Shown: positions 45,265 through 54,389 of the stretch, one piece after another | Layout of the letters: each line of letters begins with the position of its first letter | How positions within the stretch are numbered: the stretch's first letter is position 1 | Assembly: GCF_002902945.1 (NCBI RefSeq) | Contig: NZ_CP026102.1 | Coordinates: 1,736,001-1,800,000 of the forward strand | Reading direction: 5' to 3' | DNA: 64,000 nt | DNA from: Paraburkholderia caribensis | GTDB taxonomy: Bacteria; Pseudomonadota; Gammaproteobacteria; Burkholderiales; Burkholderiaceae | The notes under the pieces: generated by a model | Database searches by the model: none | Told to the model about the DNA's origin: nothing | Seen by the model: only the letters and a program-made list of their open reading frames with translations | Program-made: the position numbers and the translations under genes

Positions 45265-46479
45265 ATGTCTACCCCTGCATCAGTGACGACGGGCGCTAGC
45301 AGCGCCGCCAAACTCACGCGAAGTCTGATCGCGCTGTTTGCCTTCTGCTGCGGCGCAATTGTCGCCAACCTGTATTACGCGCAACCCATCACTGAGTTGA
45401 TCGCGCCGGACATTCACATGTCCCCGGACACGGCCAGCCTGATCGTCTCGCTCACACAGATCGGCTATGCGTTCGGTCTGTTCTTTCTCGTGCCGCTCGG
45501 GGACCTGCTCGAAAACCGCAAGCTGATGATCACGACCGCCCTGGTATCGATAGTGAGTCTCACAGCTGCGGCCTTTGCTCATCAGCCCGGCCTGTTCCTT
45601 GGGATCTCCCTGCTGGTGGGCTTCAGCTCGGTTGCCGTGCAGATCCTCATTCCCCTCGCCGCGCATCTTGCGCCGGACGAGTCGCGTGGCAAGGTGGTCG
45701 GCACCATCATGAGTGGCCTGCTGCTCGGCATCCTGCTGTCGCGTCCGATCTCAAGCGTGGTGGCCGGCCACTTCGGCTGGCGCGTGGTATTCGGTTCCGC
45801 AGCCGTACTGATGGCTATAGTGACCACCGTGCTCGCGCTGACCATTCCGCGCCGGCAGCCCGAGCACAAGGCCACGTATTTCGAGTTGATCGGCTCGCTC
45901 GGCCATTTGCTTCGGACAATGCCCGTCCTGCGTCACCGGTCGCTGTACCAGGGCTTGATGTTTGCGTCGTTCAGCCTGTTCTGGACGGCGATCCCCGTCG
46001 AGTTGACGCGGCAGTTCGGCTTGTCGCAAACGGCGATCGGCATCTTCGCGCTGGTCGGGGCAATCGGTGCAACGTCCGCTCCTGTTGCAGGACGTCTCGC
46101 CGACGCGGGGCATACGGCGCGCGCGACACTGATAGCGCTGGTAGTGGGTGCGCTCGCCTACACGCCTGCATTGATTCACCCAGCGTGGGGCGTATATGGC
46201 CTCGTGGTGACGGGCATCGTGCTCGACTTCGCGGTGCAGATGAACATGGTGCTCGGGCAACGTGAAATCTACGCGCTGCACGCGGCGAGCAGAAACCGTC
46301 TGAACGCGTTGTACATGACGAGCATCTTCGTTGGCGGCGCCTTTGGCTCAGCACTTGCCAGTCCGCTCTATCAGCACGGCGGCTGGCCACTGGTGGCGGC
46401 GGTTGCTACGGCCTTCCCGCTCGTCGCGCTGCTGCACTACCTGGCAATTGGCCGTCCCCACGCCGCGCGTATCGCCTGA
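45265..46479 (+). CDS. MFS transporter (12 TMS)
   Basis: A 404-residue MFS permease. FCCGAIVANLYYAQPITELI, GYAFGLFFLVPLGDLLENRK (motif A variant) and LLLGILLSRPISSVVAGHFG (motif C-like) are visible. It resembles the YnfM/Bcr-type carriers that export drugs or metabolites. The ATG at 45265 has AAGGAG five bases upstream. In this operon it may move the substrate or a product of the Mo hydroxylase. Confidence 0.85.
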   Translation: MSTPASVTTGASSAAKLTRSLIALFAFCCGAIVANLYYAQPITELIAPDIHMSPDTASLIVSLTQIGYAFGLFFLVPLGDLLENRKLMITTALVSIVSLTAAAFAHQPGLFLGISLLVGFSSVAVQILIPLAAHLAPDESRGKVVGTIMSGLLLGILLSRPISSVVAGHFGWRVVFGSAAVLMAIVTTVLALTIPRRQPEHKATYFELIGSLGHLLRTMPVLRHRSLYQGLMFASFSLFWTAIPVELTRQFGLSQTAIGIFALVGAIGATSAPVAGRLADAGHTARATLIALVVGALAYTPALIHPAWGVYGLVVTGIVLDFAVQMNMVLGQREIYALHAASRNRLNALYMTSIFVGGAFGSALASPLYQHGGWPLVAAVATAFPLVALLHYLAIGRPHAARIA

Positions 46480-46633
46480 CACGCTCTGTCGACTCCGACA
46501 TCCGGGCGGCGATGCTGCCTGGCTTAATAAAGTTTAAGCGTGATTTCAGGAATTTTTGTGGCGCTGACGATAGGCTAGCCAGCACAGTCCCCAGACCTGA
46601 GCAGCGCTTGATCGCTTGCCTAAGGAATCAGAT

Positions 46634-47746
46634 ATGTCCTCCCTTTCGCCCCTTCTCAGCGGGTACGACCTGCATGGCCTCGTTCTGCCAAATCGCGCCG
46701 TGATGGCGCCGATGACGCGCTCGCGCGCGCCCGTGCGCGGCCGCCCGACAGAGATGATGGCCCAGTACTATGAACAGCGTGCTTCCGCCGGGCTGATCAT
46801 CACCGAGGCGACGAATGTCAGCCCGGCATCGGCGGCTTTCGAGTTGACGCCTGGCATCATGACGTCCGAGCAGATCGACGGCTGGCGCCACATCACCGAC
46901 CGGGTCCACGCTGCCGGTGGGCGGATCTTCATGCAGCTCTGGCATAGCGGGCGCGTCAGTTCGTTCACCCTGCTTGGCGGTGAAGCGCCGCTCTCGCCCT
47001 CCGGCGTGAATGACGATATCGAGAAGTTGCAGGTGTGGGCGCAACTGCAGAACGGCAACTACACGCGCATTCATGCCACACCGTCGCGCGCCATGACGCT
47101 CGAAGAGGTGAAGCTCACCATTGACGCATTCAGGCAAGGCGCGGTCAACGCGATGACCGCCGGCTTCGATGGCGTCGAAGTCCACGCCGCCAATGGTTAC
47201 CTGCCGCATCAATTCCTCTCGTCGACCACGAACACGCGCGACGACCACTACGGCGGATCGATTGCTAACCGCGCGAATTTCTTGCGCGAAATCCTTATGG
47301 CAATCGGCACATCAGTGCCGATCGGCAAGGTCGGCGTGCGCATCTCGCCGTATGCCCACTACAACAACGTCCGCGACGCCGACCCGGACGGCACCTATGA
47401 CTACGTCGGCAAGATGCTTGGCGAGTTCGGCGTGGCATACGTCCATGCGGCCGACACGAACGGTTGGAGCGGCGCGCCGGATCTGCCGCGCATCATCGAA
47501 CGGATCCGCAAGGTGTTCGACGGCCCGCTGATGGTCAACGGCGGCATTTCGGTCGACCACGCCGACGCATTGCTTCGCGCTGGCGATGCCGATCTTGTTG
47601 CGTTTGGCCGCGCGTACATCGCAAATCCCGACCTGGTCGAGCGGATCGCCAACGGGGCGCCGCTCGCGACGCCACACGCAGCGGGCTGGTACGGCGGCGA
47701 CGGCACCGGTTATATCGACTATCCGTTCGCTGCCCGCGCCGCGTGA
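46634..47746 (+). CDS. Old Yellow Enzyme-family alkene reductase (NemA-like)
   Basis: A 370-residue FMN-dependent ene-reductase. LPNRAVMAPMTRSRAPVRGR (FMN binding), FMQLWHSGRVSS, the active-site HAANGYLPHQFLSS (His/Asn), NTRDDHYGGSIANRANFL (Tyr) and LVAFGRAYIANPDLVERI are present. These reduce alkenes conjugated to carbonyl or nitro groups. The ATG at 46634 has AAGGA seven bases upstream. In the operon it may reduce a ring or ring-cleavage intermediate. Confidence 0.9.
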   Translation: MSSLSPLLSGYDLHGLVLPNRAVMAPMTRSRAPVRGRPTEMMAQYYEQRASAGLIITEATNVSPASAAFELTPGIMTSEQIDGWRHITDRVHAAGGRIFMQLWHSGRVSSFTLLGGEAPLSPSGVNDDIEKLQVWAQLQNGNYTRIHATPSRAMTLEEVKLTIDAFRQGAVNAMTAGFDGVEVHAANGYLPHQFLSSTTNTRDDHYGGSIANRANFLREILMAIGTSVPIGKVGVRISPYAHYNNVRDADPDGTYDYVGKMLGEFGVAYVHAADTNGWSGAPDLPRIIERIRKVFDGPLMVNGGISVDHADALLRAGDADLVAFGRAYIANPDLVERIANGAPLATPHAAGWYGGDGTGYIDYPFAARAA

Positions 47747-47817
47747 CGGTGAGAACAACAACGCGCGGCGTAGGCGCGCGAAATTATCAATCGAGACGTG
47801 TGATGAAAGGTGCGTGA

Positions 47818-49098
47818 ATGACTCTCAAGCCCAGATTGCTGTGGGGAGGAGGCCTGGTCGTCGTGGTCGTGCTGGTTGCCGCTCTGGCGCTCATGTGGAA
47901 GCCTGCCATCGCGCCGATCAGTCCGCCCCCGGCTTCGTCGTTCGACGCGCAGTCACGGCTCGCCGGTGCGCGTGTCGTGGCGCTTGGCGACTGCGTTGTG
48001 TGCCACACCGCGAAAGGCGGCCAGCCCTTCGCCGGTGGCCTGCCACTCGCCACGCCCTTCGGCACCATCTATGCAACCAATATCACGCCCGATGTCGACA
48101 CGGGTATCGGCGGCTGGTCGCTCGAGGCCTTCACGCGCGCGATACGTTACGGCGTGGCTCGCGATGGCCACCTGCTCTATCCCGCGTTTCCGTATATTCA
48201 CTTCACCCGCATGTCGGACAGTGACATCTCGGCGGCCTACGCATACCTGATGACGCGGGAGCCCGTCAAGGCAACCGCGCCCGCGAACGAACTGATCTTC
48301 CCGCTGAACTTCAGGCCCTTGCTCGCGTTCTGGAATGTGTTGTTCCTGCATCCTGGCGCAGAGGTGGCGGACGCCTCACACGACGCGCAGTGGAACCGCG
48401 GCAAGCTCCTGGTAGACGGACTCGGACATTGCGCCTCGTGCCACTCGCCGCTCAACCTGATCGGCGGCGAAAAGCACGGCCAGGCATTCGATGGTGGCGT
48501 CGTGGACGGCTGGGACGCGCCTGCGCTCAATGCGCTCGGCGCCGCTCCAAAGCCCTGGACCCAGGCGCAACTCGTCACCTATCTGCGCACCGGACGCGCC
48601 AGCGAGCACGGCGCCGCCGCGGGCCCGATGCTGCCAGTTACGCGCGATCTCGCCACCGTACCGGAAGAAGACGTGCAGGCGATCGCCACTTACATCCTGT
48701 CGATTCAGAAGCCTCAGCCAACGCCGCCGAATGCACCCGCGCCGACTGCTGCGCTGCCCCCCGAGGCAAAACGGGGTGCGGCGCTGTTCGCGGCGTCATG
48801 CGCGCAATGCCACGGTCCCCACTCGCCCATGCAGTCGATTGGTGGGCGCCCGACGCTCGCGTTCAGCACTGCTGTCAATGCCGCGACGCCGCGCAACGCG
48901 ATCCAGATGATTCTCGGCGGCATCAACTGGCATGGCGAAGATTCGATTAACTACATGCCGGGCTTCAGCGAGGTCTACAGCGACCAGCAAATCGCCGATC
49001 TGACGTCCTACATCCGCGCGGCCTATTCGCAGCACGATCCGTGGAAAGACGTTGAACGGTCGGTCGCAACAATCAGAAAGGAGAACGACGCGCGATGA
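47818..49098 (+). CDS. Tri-haem c-type cytochrome subunit
   Basis: A 426-residue cytochrome c like the cytochrome subunit of alcohol, gluconate or nicotinate dehydrogenases. The N-terminal LVVVVVLVAALALMW anchors it. Three haem motifs are visible: GDCVVCHTAKGG, LGHCASCHSPLN and ASCAQCHGPHSP, spaced about 140 residues apart. A Pro/Ala linker follows the second domain. It passes electrons from the adjacent molybdenum subunits to the respiratory chain. Its stop overlaps the start of the 2Fe-2S gene by ATGA. Confidence 0.92.
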   Translation: MTLKPRLLWGGGLVVVVVLVAALALMWKPAIAPISPPPASSFDAQSRLAGARVVALGDCVVCHTAKGGQPFAGGLPLATPFGTIYATNITPDVDTGIGGWSLEAFTRAIRYGVARDGHLLYPAFPYIHFTRMSDSDISAAYAYLMTREPVKATAPANELIFPLNFRPLLAFWNVLFLHPGAEVADASHDAQWNRGKLLVDGLGHCASCHSPLNLIGGEKHGQAFDGGVVDGWDAPALNALGAAPKPWTQAQLVTYLRTGRASEHGAAAGPMLPVTRDLATVPEEDVQAIATYILSIQKPQPTPPNAPAPTAALPPEAKRGAALFAASCAQCHGPHSPMQSIGGRPTLAFSTAVNAATPRNAIQMILGGINWHGEDSINYMPGFSEVYSDQQIADLTSYIRAAYSQHDPWKDVERSVATIRKENDAR

Positions 49099-49607
49099 TC
49101 ACTCTTACCGTCAACGGCGTGCAGCATAACCTCGATATCGATCCGTCGACGCCCTTGTTGTATGCGCTACGAAACGACCTGCATCTGCATGGCGCAAAGT
49201 TCGGCTGCGGACTCGGACAATGCGGCGCCTGCACGGTGATCGTGGGCGACAAGGCTGTCTTCTCGTGCCTGATTCCCGTATCGGCGATCGGCAAACGCGC
49301 GGTGCGCACGGTCGAAGGCCTCGGCACGATCGAGCATCCCAGTGCGTTGCAGAAGTCGTTTATCGATCACCAGGCGGCGCAGTGCGGTTATTGCATCGCC
49401 GGGATGATCATGCGCGCCCAGGCCCTGCTCGATCGCAACCCGCGGCCGACAGAGCGCGAAATACTCGAACATATGGAACCGAACCTCTGCCGTTGCGGCA
49501 CCCATCTGCGAATTCTTGCCGCGATTCGCGAGGTCGCGCACCTGCCGGCTGGCGACACGCTCTCCAACGAACCCATGGAGATAGCGAGCCTCGGAGGCGC
49601 GCAATGA
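49095..49607 (+). CDS. 2Fe-2S subunit of molybdenum hydroxylase
   Basis: A 170-residue IorA/NdhS-like protein with two 2Fe-2S sites. The plant-type motif is FGCGLGQCGACTVIVGDKAV followed by Cys in VFSCLIPV; the C-terminal helical cluster uses AQCGYCIAGMIMRAQ and NLCRCGTHLRILAAI. It carries electrons from the Mo subunit to the cytochrome. It overlaps both neighbours, confirming a three-subunit complex. Confidence 0.93.
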   Translation: MITLTVNGVQHNLDIDPSTPLLYALRNDLHLHGAKFGCGLGQCGACTVIVGDKAVFSCLIPVSAIGKRAVRTVEGLGTIEHPSALQKSFIDHQAAQCGYCIAGMIMRAQALLDRNPRPTEREILEHMEPNLCRCGTHLRILAAIREVAHLPAGDTLSNEPMEIASLGGAQ

Positions 49608-51868
49608 GTGATACGGACGACAAGATCGACGAGGGACGCCGCCGCTTCATGCTGTCCGGCGCGCTGGTGGTGAGCTTCAGCATGTTCCCCGGCGTCAGCG
49701 CCATGGCGCAGGAAGTGATCGCCGATGAAGGCGCCGCCGTCCACATCGGGAAGGCAACCCAGGCACTCGCCGGCAGCCTGAAAACCAACCCTTATCTCGA
49801 CGCCTGGATCAAGATCGATGCGGCGGGCAAAGTGACCGTCTATACGGGCAAGGTCGAACTCGGCACGGGTGTGCGCACCGCGCTGCTGCAAGTGGCGGCA
49901 GAAGAGCTGGACATGGCGCCCTCGCTGATCACATTCCTGACGGCCGACACAGGCGTCTCGCCCGATGAAGGGCTCACGGCCGGCAGCCACACGATGGCCG
50001 ATAGCGGCAGTGCGCTGCTCAATGCGGCCGCCCAGGTTCGCGGCCTGCTGGTCGACGCGGCCGCGAAACACTTCGGCGTAGACAGCAAGCAGCTGGTCGC
50101 GCACAACGCGGTCATCAAGACGCCGGACGGCCGCAGCATGACGTATGGCGAAGCAGTCGGACTCGTCGATCTGCATCGCGTCGCCACGCCGACTTCTCCG
50201 CTGAAAAACCCGGCCAGCTTCGACATGATCGGCACCTCGCTGCCACGTGTCGATATTCCCGCCAAGGTGACGGGCGGCGCGAGCTATGTTCACGACATGA
50301 TGATGCCGGGCATGCTGCACGCGCGCGTCGTGATGCCTCCCGTCTACGAGGCGAGGCTGCTGGACACCAATACCGACGAAGTGCTGAAAATGCCGGGTGT
50401 GGTCAAGGTGGTCCGCAACGGCAGCATGCTTGCCGTGGTCGCGAGAGTCGAATGGCAGGCGGTGCAGGCGCATCGCGCATTGTCGGCAGGCTGCAAGTGG
50501 ACGCCTGGCCGCGCATTGCCCGATCCCGCCACGGTGCACCGCGACCTCAAGCAGATCTCCACCCAGCACATCGAAATCGCTAACACGCATCAGCCGGCTG
50601 GCGCGGCAGTGAAGACATTGAGCGCGAAATACACGAAGCGCTACATGATGCATGGCTCGATTGGCCCATCCGCCGCCGTCGCGTTGTACAAGGACGGCGA
50701 GATGACCGTCTGGACGCATTCGCAAGGGGTGTATCCGCTGCGCGACGGGCTCGCCGAAATGATGTCGATGCCGAAGGACAAGATCCGCTGCATTCACGTC
50801 GAAGGGTCAGGCTGCTACGGTCACAACGGCGCGGACGACGTCGCTGCCCACGCCACGCTCATCGCCCACGAAATCGAAGGTGCGCCCGTGCGTGTGCAAT
50901 GGATGCGCGAGACAGAGCATACGTGGGATCACTACACGCCAGCGATGGTCACGGAAGTCAGTGCTTCGCTCGACGCAACCGGCAAGATCGTGGACTGGAA
51001 TTACGCGCTGTGGAGCAGCTCTCACAACGAGCGGATCGTCAACGCCGGGCGCCTGATTCCCGCCCAGATGCTGGAGAAGCCGTTCGTGCCTGCGCCCTCG
51101 GTGCCGATGGTGCAGCCAGAAGGCGGTGGCGACCGCAACGCCATTCCGCTGTACTCGATTCCGAATATGCACATCATGAACAACTTCTCGCCGACGATGC
51201 CTTTGCACACCTCGGCAATGCGCTCCCTCGGTGCGCATATGAATGTGTTCTCAATCGAAGCCATCATGGATGAACTGGCAGCGGCCAGCGGCGCCGACCC
51301 GGTGGCGTTCCGGTTAAAGCATATGCAGGACCCGCGTGCACGCGATGTCATCCAGCTTGCCGCGCGAAAATTCGGCTGGCCGAGACGGACGCGCAAGCGC
51401 AATCATGGCGTCGGATTTGCGTTCGGCAAGTACAAGAATCTTATGGCGTATGTGGCCATGGCCATTGAGGTATCCGTCGTGCCCGAGACCGGCCAGGTGG
51501 TGCTGGAGCACGCCGAAGTGGCGGTGGACTCGGGGCAGATCGTCAATCCGGATGGGATTCGCAACCAGATCGAAGGGGGCGTCGTTCAGGCCGCAAGCTG
51601 GACGCTTTATGAAGAACTCAAGTTCGATACATCGAGAATCCGCAGCTTCGACTGGAGCACTTATCCCGTCCTGCGCTACTCCGCGGCGCCGCGTAGCATC
51701 AACGTGCATTTGATCGATCGTCCGGGTGCGCCGTTTCTTGGCGCGGCCGAGGCGTCTATGGGCCCGACGGCTGGCGCGCTCGCCAACGCGTTGTTCGACG
51801 CAACCGGCAAGCGGCTGCGCGACATGCCGCTGGCCGGCGACAGATTGCGGGAGCTGATCGACGCGTAA
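49604..51868 (+). CDS. Molybdopterin large subunit (IorB-like), Tat-exported
   Basis: A 754-residue xanthine-oxidase-family subunit. A Tat signal is seen in GRRRFMLSGALVVSFSMFPG. Molybdopterin-binding regions include YTGKVELGTGVRTALLQVAA, GSGCYGHNGADDVAAHATLI, VEGGGDRNAIPLYS-like blocks, and the catalytic Glu in FLGAAEASMGPTAGALANAL. It matches IorB/isoquinoline 1-oxidoreductase and NicB-like enzymes that hydroxylate N-heterocycles or oxidise aldehydes in the periplasm. Tat export would carry the 2Fe-2S subunit along. The frame is open far upstream, but the start at 49604 overlaps the preceding stop and has GGAGGCGCGCA in front. Confidence 0.92.
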   Translation: MSDTDDKIDEGRRRFMLSGALVVSFSMFPGVSAMAQEVIADEGAAVHIGKATQALAGSLKTNPYLDAWIKIDAAGKVTVYTGKVELGTGVRTALLQVAAEELDMAPSLITFLTADTGVSPDEGLTAGSHTMADSGSALLNAAAQVRGLLVDAAAKHFGVDSKQLVAHNAVIKTPDGRSMTYGEAVGLVDLHRVATPTSPLKNPASFDMIGTSLPRVDIPAKVTGGASYVHDMMMPGMLHARVVMPPVYEARLLDTNTDEVLKMPGVVKVVRNGSMLAVVARVEWQAVQAHRALSAGCKWTPGRALPDPATVHRDLKQISTQHIEIANTHQPAGAAVKTLSAKYTKRYMMHGSIGPSAAVALYKDGEMTVWTHSQGVYPLRDGLAEMMSMPKDKIRCIHVEGSGCYGHNGADDVAAHATLIAHEIEGAPVRVQWMRETEHTWDHYTPAMVTEVSASLDATGKIVDWNYALWSSSHNERIVNAGRLIPAQMLEKPFVPAPSVPMVQPEGGGDRNAIPLYSIPNMHIMNNFSPTMPLHTSAMRSLGAHMNVFSIEAIMDELAAASGADPVAFRLKHMQDPRARDVIQLAARKFGWPRRTRKRNHGVGFAFGKYKNLMAYVAMAIEVSVVPETGQVVLEHAEVAVDSGQIVNPDGIRNQIEGGVVQAASWTLYEELKFDTSRIRSFDWSTYPVLRYSAAPRSINVHLIDRPGAPFLGAAEASMGPTAGALANALFDATGKRLRDMPLAGDRLRELIDA

Positions 51869-51921
51869 CGCGCTCGGCGGTGGTCACGCGGTCGACGCGA
51901 GTCGCGTGATTCCTCACGACG

Positions 51922-51957
51922 AAAAAACGGCGAGCCATCCCGGTTCGCCGTTTTTCC
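51922..51957. terminator. Bidirectional terminator after the Mo-hydroxylase operon
   Basis: AAAAACGGCGA pairs with TCGCCGTTTTT around a 10-base loop, giving U-rich ends on both strands. Confidence 0.7.
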
Positions 51958-52045
51958 TGCGAATGTAAGGCGACGGGGCATCGCGAGGATAAGTCGGCGG
52001 GCGTCTGGCTGCAGCTACAAACAGATCGGTATAACTGGGCAGCCT

Positions 52046-52220
52046 CCGCAGACTTTGTCGTGCCCCAACAAATTATGGAGATACATCAAAGTCTGCGGCG
52101 AAAATCCATCGAAACGCGGTTATCGCCGTTGATGTTCCACGCGTGGGACATATTTAAAGTTTGCGTCAGTTATCTCTAGTCTCGAGATCGCATCGGATTC
52201 AAGAACGCAAAGTCCGCGGG
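52046..52220 (+). repeat. Tn7-like transposon-end array, right copy
   Basis: Three plus-orientation iterons, CAAAGTCTGCGG (52087-52098), TAAAGTTTGCGT (52155-52166) and CAAAGTCCGCGG (52208-52219), plus one inverted copy CCGCAGACTTTG (52046-52057). It is related over about 150 bases to 16337-16505, with the same 68-base first spacing. It lies next to a TnsD C-terminal remnant. Confidence 0.6.
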
Positions 52221-52319
52221 AGGTATGTGCCAACGGCAATATGACTGCGGCAATAACAAGGGTCATAGCAAAATTGTGACGCACTGCAGCAATCGACGCC
52301 CTAACCGTCCCGATTAGGG

Positions 52320-53276
52320 TCAACACTGGCTCGTGAAGTGAACCAACAGCTCGATTTCACGAATTCGCTGCCGCTGGCTGGTGGTAAATCTCGTGCGCCG
52401 CAACCCGGCCATGTGTATGGCTTCGTCGCAGTCACCCAACCGTTGTTCCGATGCCAAAGTGACGAGCCAAGAAATGACACGTTCGCGATAGGCCTGCTGG
52501 CATTCCTCCACTTCCGCCAAAACGGCCGAAAAAGATTGACTCGGAGTCCTTACTTGCCGAAAGCCTCCTCGATCAAGAATGGCGCTCTTAGTCGCTCTGA
52601 TCGGTGGCTCAATTAACATCAGCTGGCGACACGCGTAGCGAATCTCGTCGGAGGTCGGTTCATACACCCTGCACGGCTGGCGCGACCGATGGCGTCGATT
52701 AAACGTGAGCAGCCAATCACGGTCATTTTTCAACAGGGCCGCATATACCTTTGAATTGGCTTCGACCGCGGCGGTGATGCGTTTTTTCGATGAAATATTC
52801 TCAACCAGTCGGCGCCACGTCGAGCGCAATTTTCTGACTTCTTGCTGGGGCAACATTTTGAGATTTCCCAGCTTTTCCTGTTGCGCCCAATACCGCGCGG
52901 TAGTTGGATCCAGATGGAGCTCTTGTGCCGCACGATCGATACTCGCCCCTCTACTGACCAACGCACGAAATCGACTACGATAGCGTGGCCCATACGAGGT
53001 CGGTCTCAATTTTTTGGGGACATGTGCAGTTGTTTTCAACGCTCTATATGCTATCCCGCACGTACACACGAGCCTCCATGCGCCTCTACACGTTGGCGAA
53101 ACGTTGAAAACATCAGCAGGTCGATGTAACGCACCTGTACACGAATTCGGTCCCAAAACTGCAGAAACGATCTCCCTCTCGTCTGAGTAAGTTGGACTTT
53201 CATGCCGAATCCCTGGCAAATACGATCCAGGCAATTCGATGCAATGTTCGAGAAATGACTCTCCTGCGATGAACAT
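52320..53276 (-). pseudogene. TnsD (TniQ-family) C-terminal remnant
   Basis: A 318-residue frame matching the C-terminal half of Tn7 TnsD. Shared features with the Tn7 protein are VYAALLKNDRDWLLTFNRRH against its YAWLYRHDRDWLVHWNQ, the HTH-like GASIDRAAQELHLDPTTARY, the CTCGIAYRALK zinc-finger end, and the helix MAGLRRTRFTTSQRQRIREI. The N-terminal TniQ zinc domain that every TnsD needs is missing, and no tnsABC genes are near. TnsD is the target-site DNA-binding protein for site-specific Tn7 insertion. I read this as the decayed remainder of a Tn7-like element whose end lies at 52.05-52.22 kb. Confidence 0.65.
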
Positions 53277-53278
53277 GA

Positions 53279-53515
53279 ATGGGTGACGATATCCGTCTTA
53301 GGTTGGAATCGGCTCCTCAAGATCAGTTTCTTCGGGAATATATCGAGTTATGGATCCGATATCGTGACTGGACATTTACGGGTGGTGGAGATACAGACCT
53401 GCAAGAACTGGCACATGCGATCGACTCATGGCATGACAAGCTACGCAAGACCGACGCGGTTTTCAATCATATATACCAGCCACTGTTGCGCTACCTGGAA
53501 ATAGCCGAGTGTTGA
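53279..53515 (+). pseudogene. Small hypothetical protein truncated by IS21
   Basis: A 78-residue frame with protein-like composition (REYIELWIRYRDWTF, LAHAIDSWHDKLRKTD) and no recognised family. Its stop codon is supplied by the IS21 tip at 53510, so the original protein was longer. It begins three bases from the divergent TnsD remnant, and no clear ribosome site is visible. Confidence 0.4.
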
Positions 53516-53579
53516 TTTGCACCGGAATCTGACGCACTTTTTGCATCTAAAATTGACCCACCTTGGATGTGCTGCAACG

Positions 53580-54389
53580 TCAATCCGGTGCGTCGATTTC
53601 CTCCTCTTTTTGCCGTTTGGGTGGGCTTTTTCGGGTTGCAGCCCGCGAAGCGGGCTGCCCCGCCGTGCTGTTTTTGAAGCGCCACGAATCGTTACCCGTT
53701 TCGACTATGTGGCAGTGGTGCGTAAGTCGGTCGAGCAGCGCGGTCGTCATCTTTGCGTCGCCGAACACGTTGGACCATTCGGTGAAGCTTAGATTGGTCG
53801 TGACGAGAATGCTCGTGTGCTCGTAAAGTTTCGAGAACAGGTGAAACAGCAGTGCGCCGCCCGTTTGAGTGAATGGGAGATAGCCGAGTTCGTCCAGAAC
53901 GATGGCATCGACATACATCAGGCGATTTGCGAGTTGCCCGGGCTTGCCGGCGGCCTTCTCGGCCTCAAGCTGGTTCACAAGCTCAACAGTGGTAAAGAAT
54001 CGAACTCGTTTTCCGTGGTTCTGTATAGCTTCGATACCGATGGACGTCGCGAGGTGCGTCTTTCCTGTGCCCGGGCCGCCAATGAACACGATGTTCTGCG
54101 CGGATTCGCAGAACCGGACTGTGTGGAGTTCGCGAACGAGCGCTTCATCGACGCTTGCCTGCTCGAAGTCGAACCCGGCAAGGTCACGGTGTGCAGGGAA
54201 GCGCGCAGCGGCCATCTGATAGTTGATTGACCGGACCTGCCGCTCAGCTGTCTCTGCCTTCAGCAGCATCTGCATGAATTGCTCCGGGTCGAAGTCGTTG
54301 TGACGCGCCTGCGCAACCAGTTCGGGCCACGCTTGCGCCATTCCGTGAAGCTTCAACGATTTGAGAAGTGCAGCGGTTTCATTCGACAT
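53580..54389 (-). CDS. istB: IstB, IS21 transposition helper ATPase
   Basis: A 269-residue AAA+ ATPase. Walker A is VFIGGPGTGKTHLATSIG, Walker B IVLDELGYLPF, sensor TSILVTTNLSFTEW. The N-terminal LHGMAQAWPELVAQARHNDF is typical. IstB binds target DNA and activates the IstA transposase. The ATG at 54389 overlaps the istA stop at 54379, as usual for IS21. Confidence 0.95.
   Translation of the reverse strand: MSNETAALLKSLKLHGMAQAWPELVAQARHNDFDPEQFMQMLLKAETAERQVRSINYQMAAARFPAHRDLAGFDFEQASVDEALVRELHTVRFCESAQNIVFIGGPGTGKTHLATSIGIEAIQNHGKRVRFFTTVELVNQLEAEKAAGKPGQLANRLMYVDAIVLDELGYLPFTQTGGALLFHLFSKLYEHTSILVTTNLSFTEWSNVFGDAKMTTALLDRLTHHCHIVETGNDSWRFKNSTAGQPASRAATRKSPPKRQKEEEIDAPD

Noticed and set aside
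49388..50797. 469-residue minus-strand open frame
   Set aside because: Shadow of the Mo-hydroxylase subunits; no domain or ribosome site.
16337..52220. A complete active 36 kb Tn7-like transposon
   Set aside because: The two arrays are in the same orientation, are diverged, and no tnsA, tnsB or tnsC gene is in the window.
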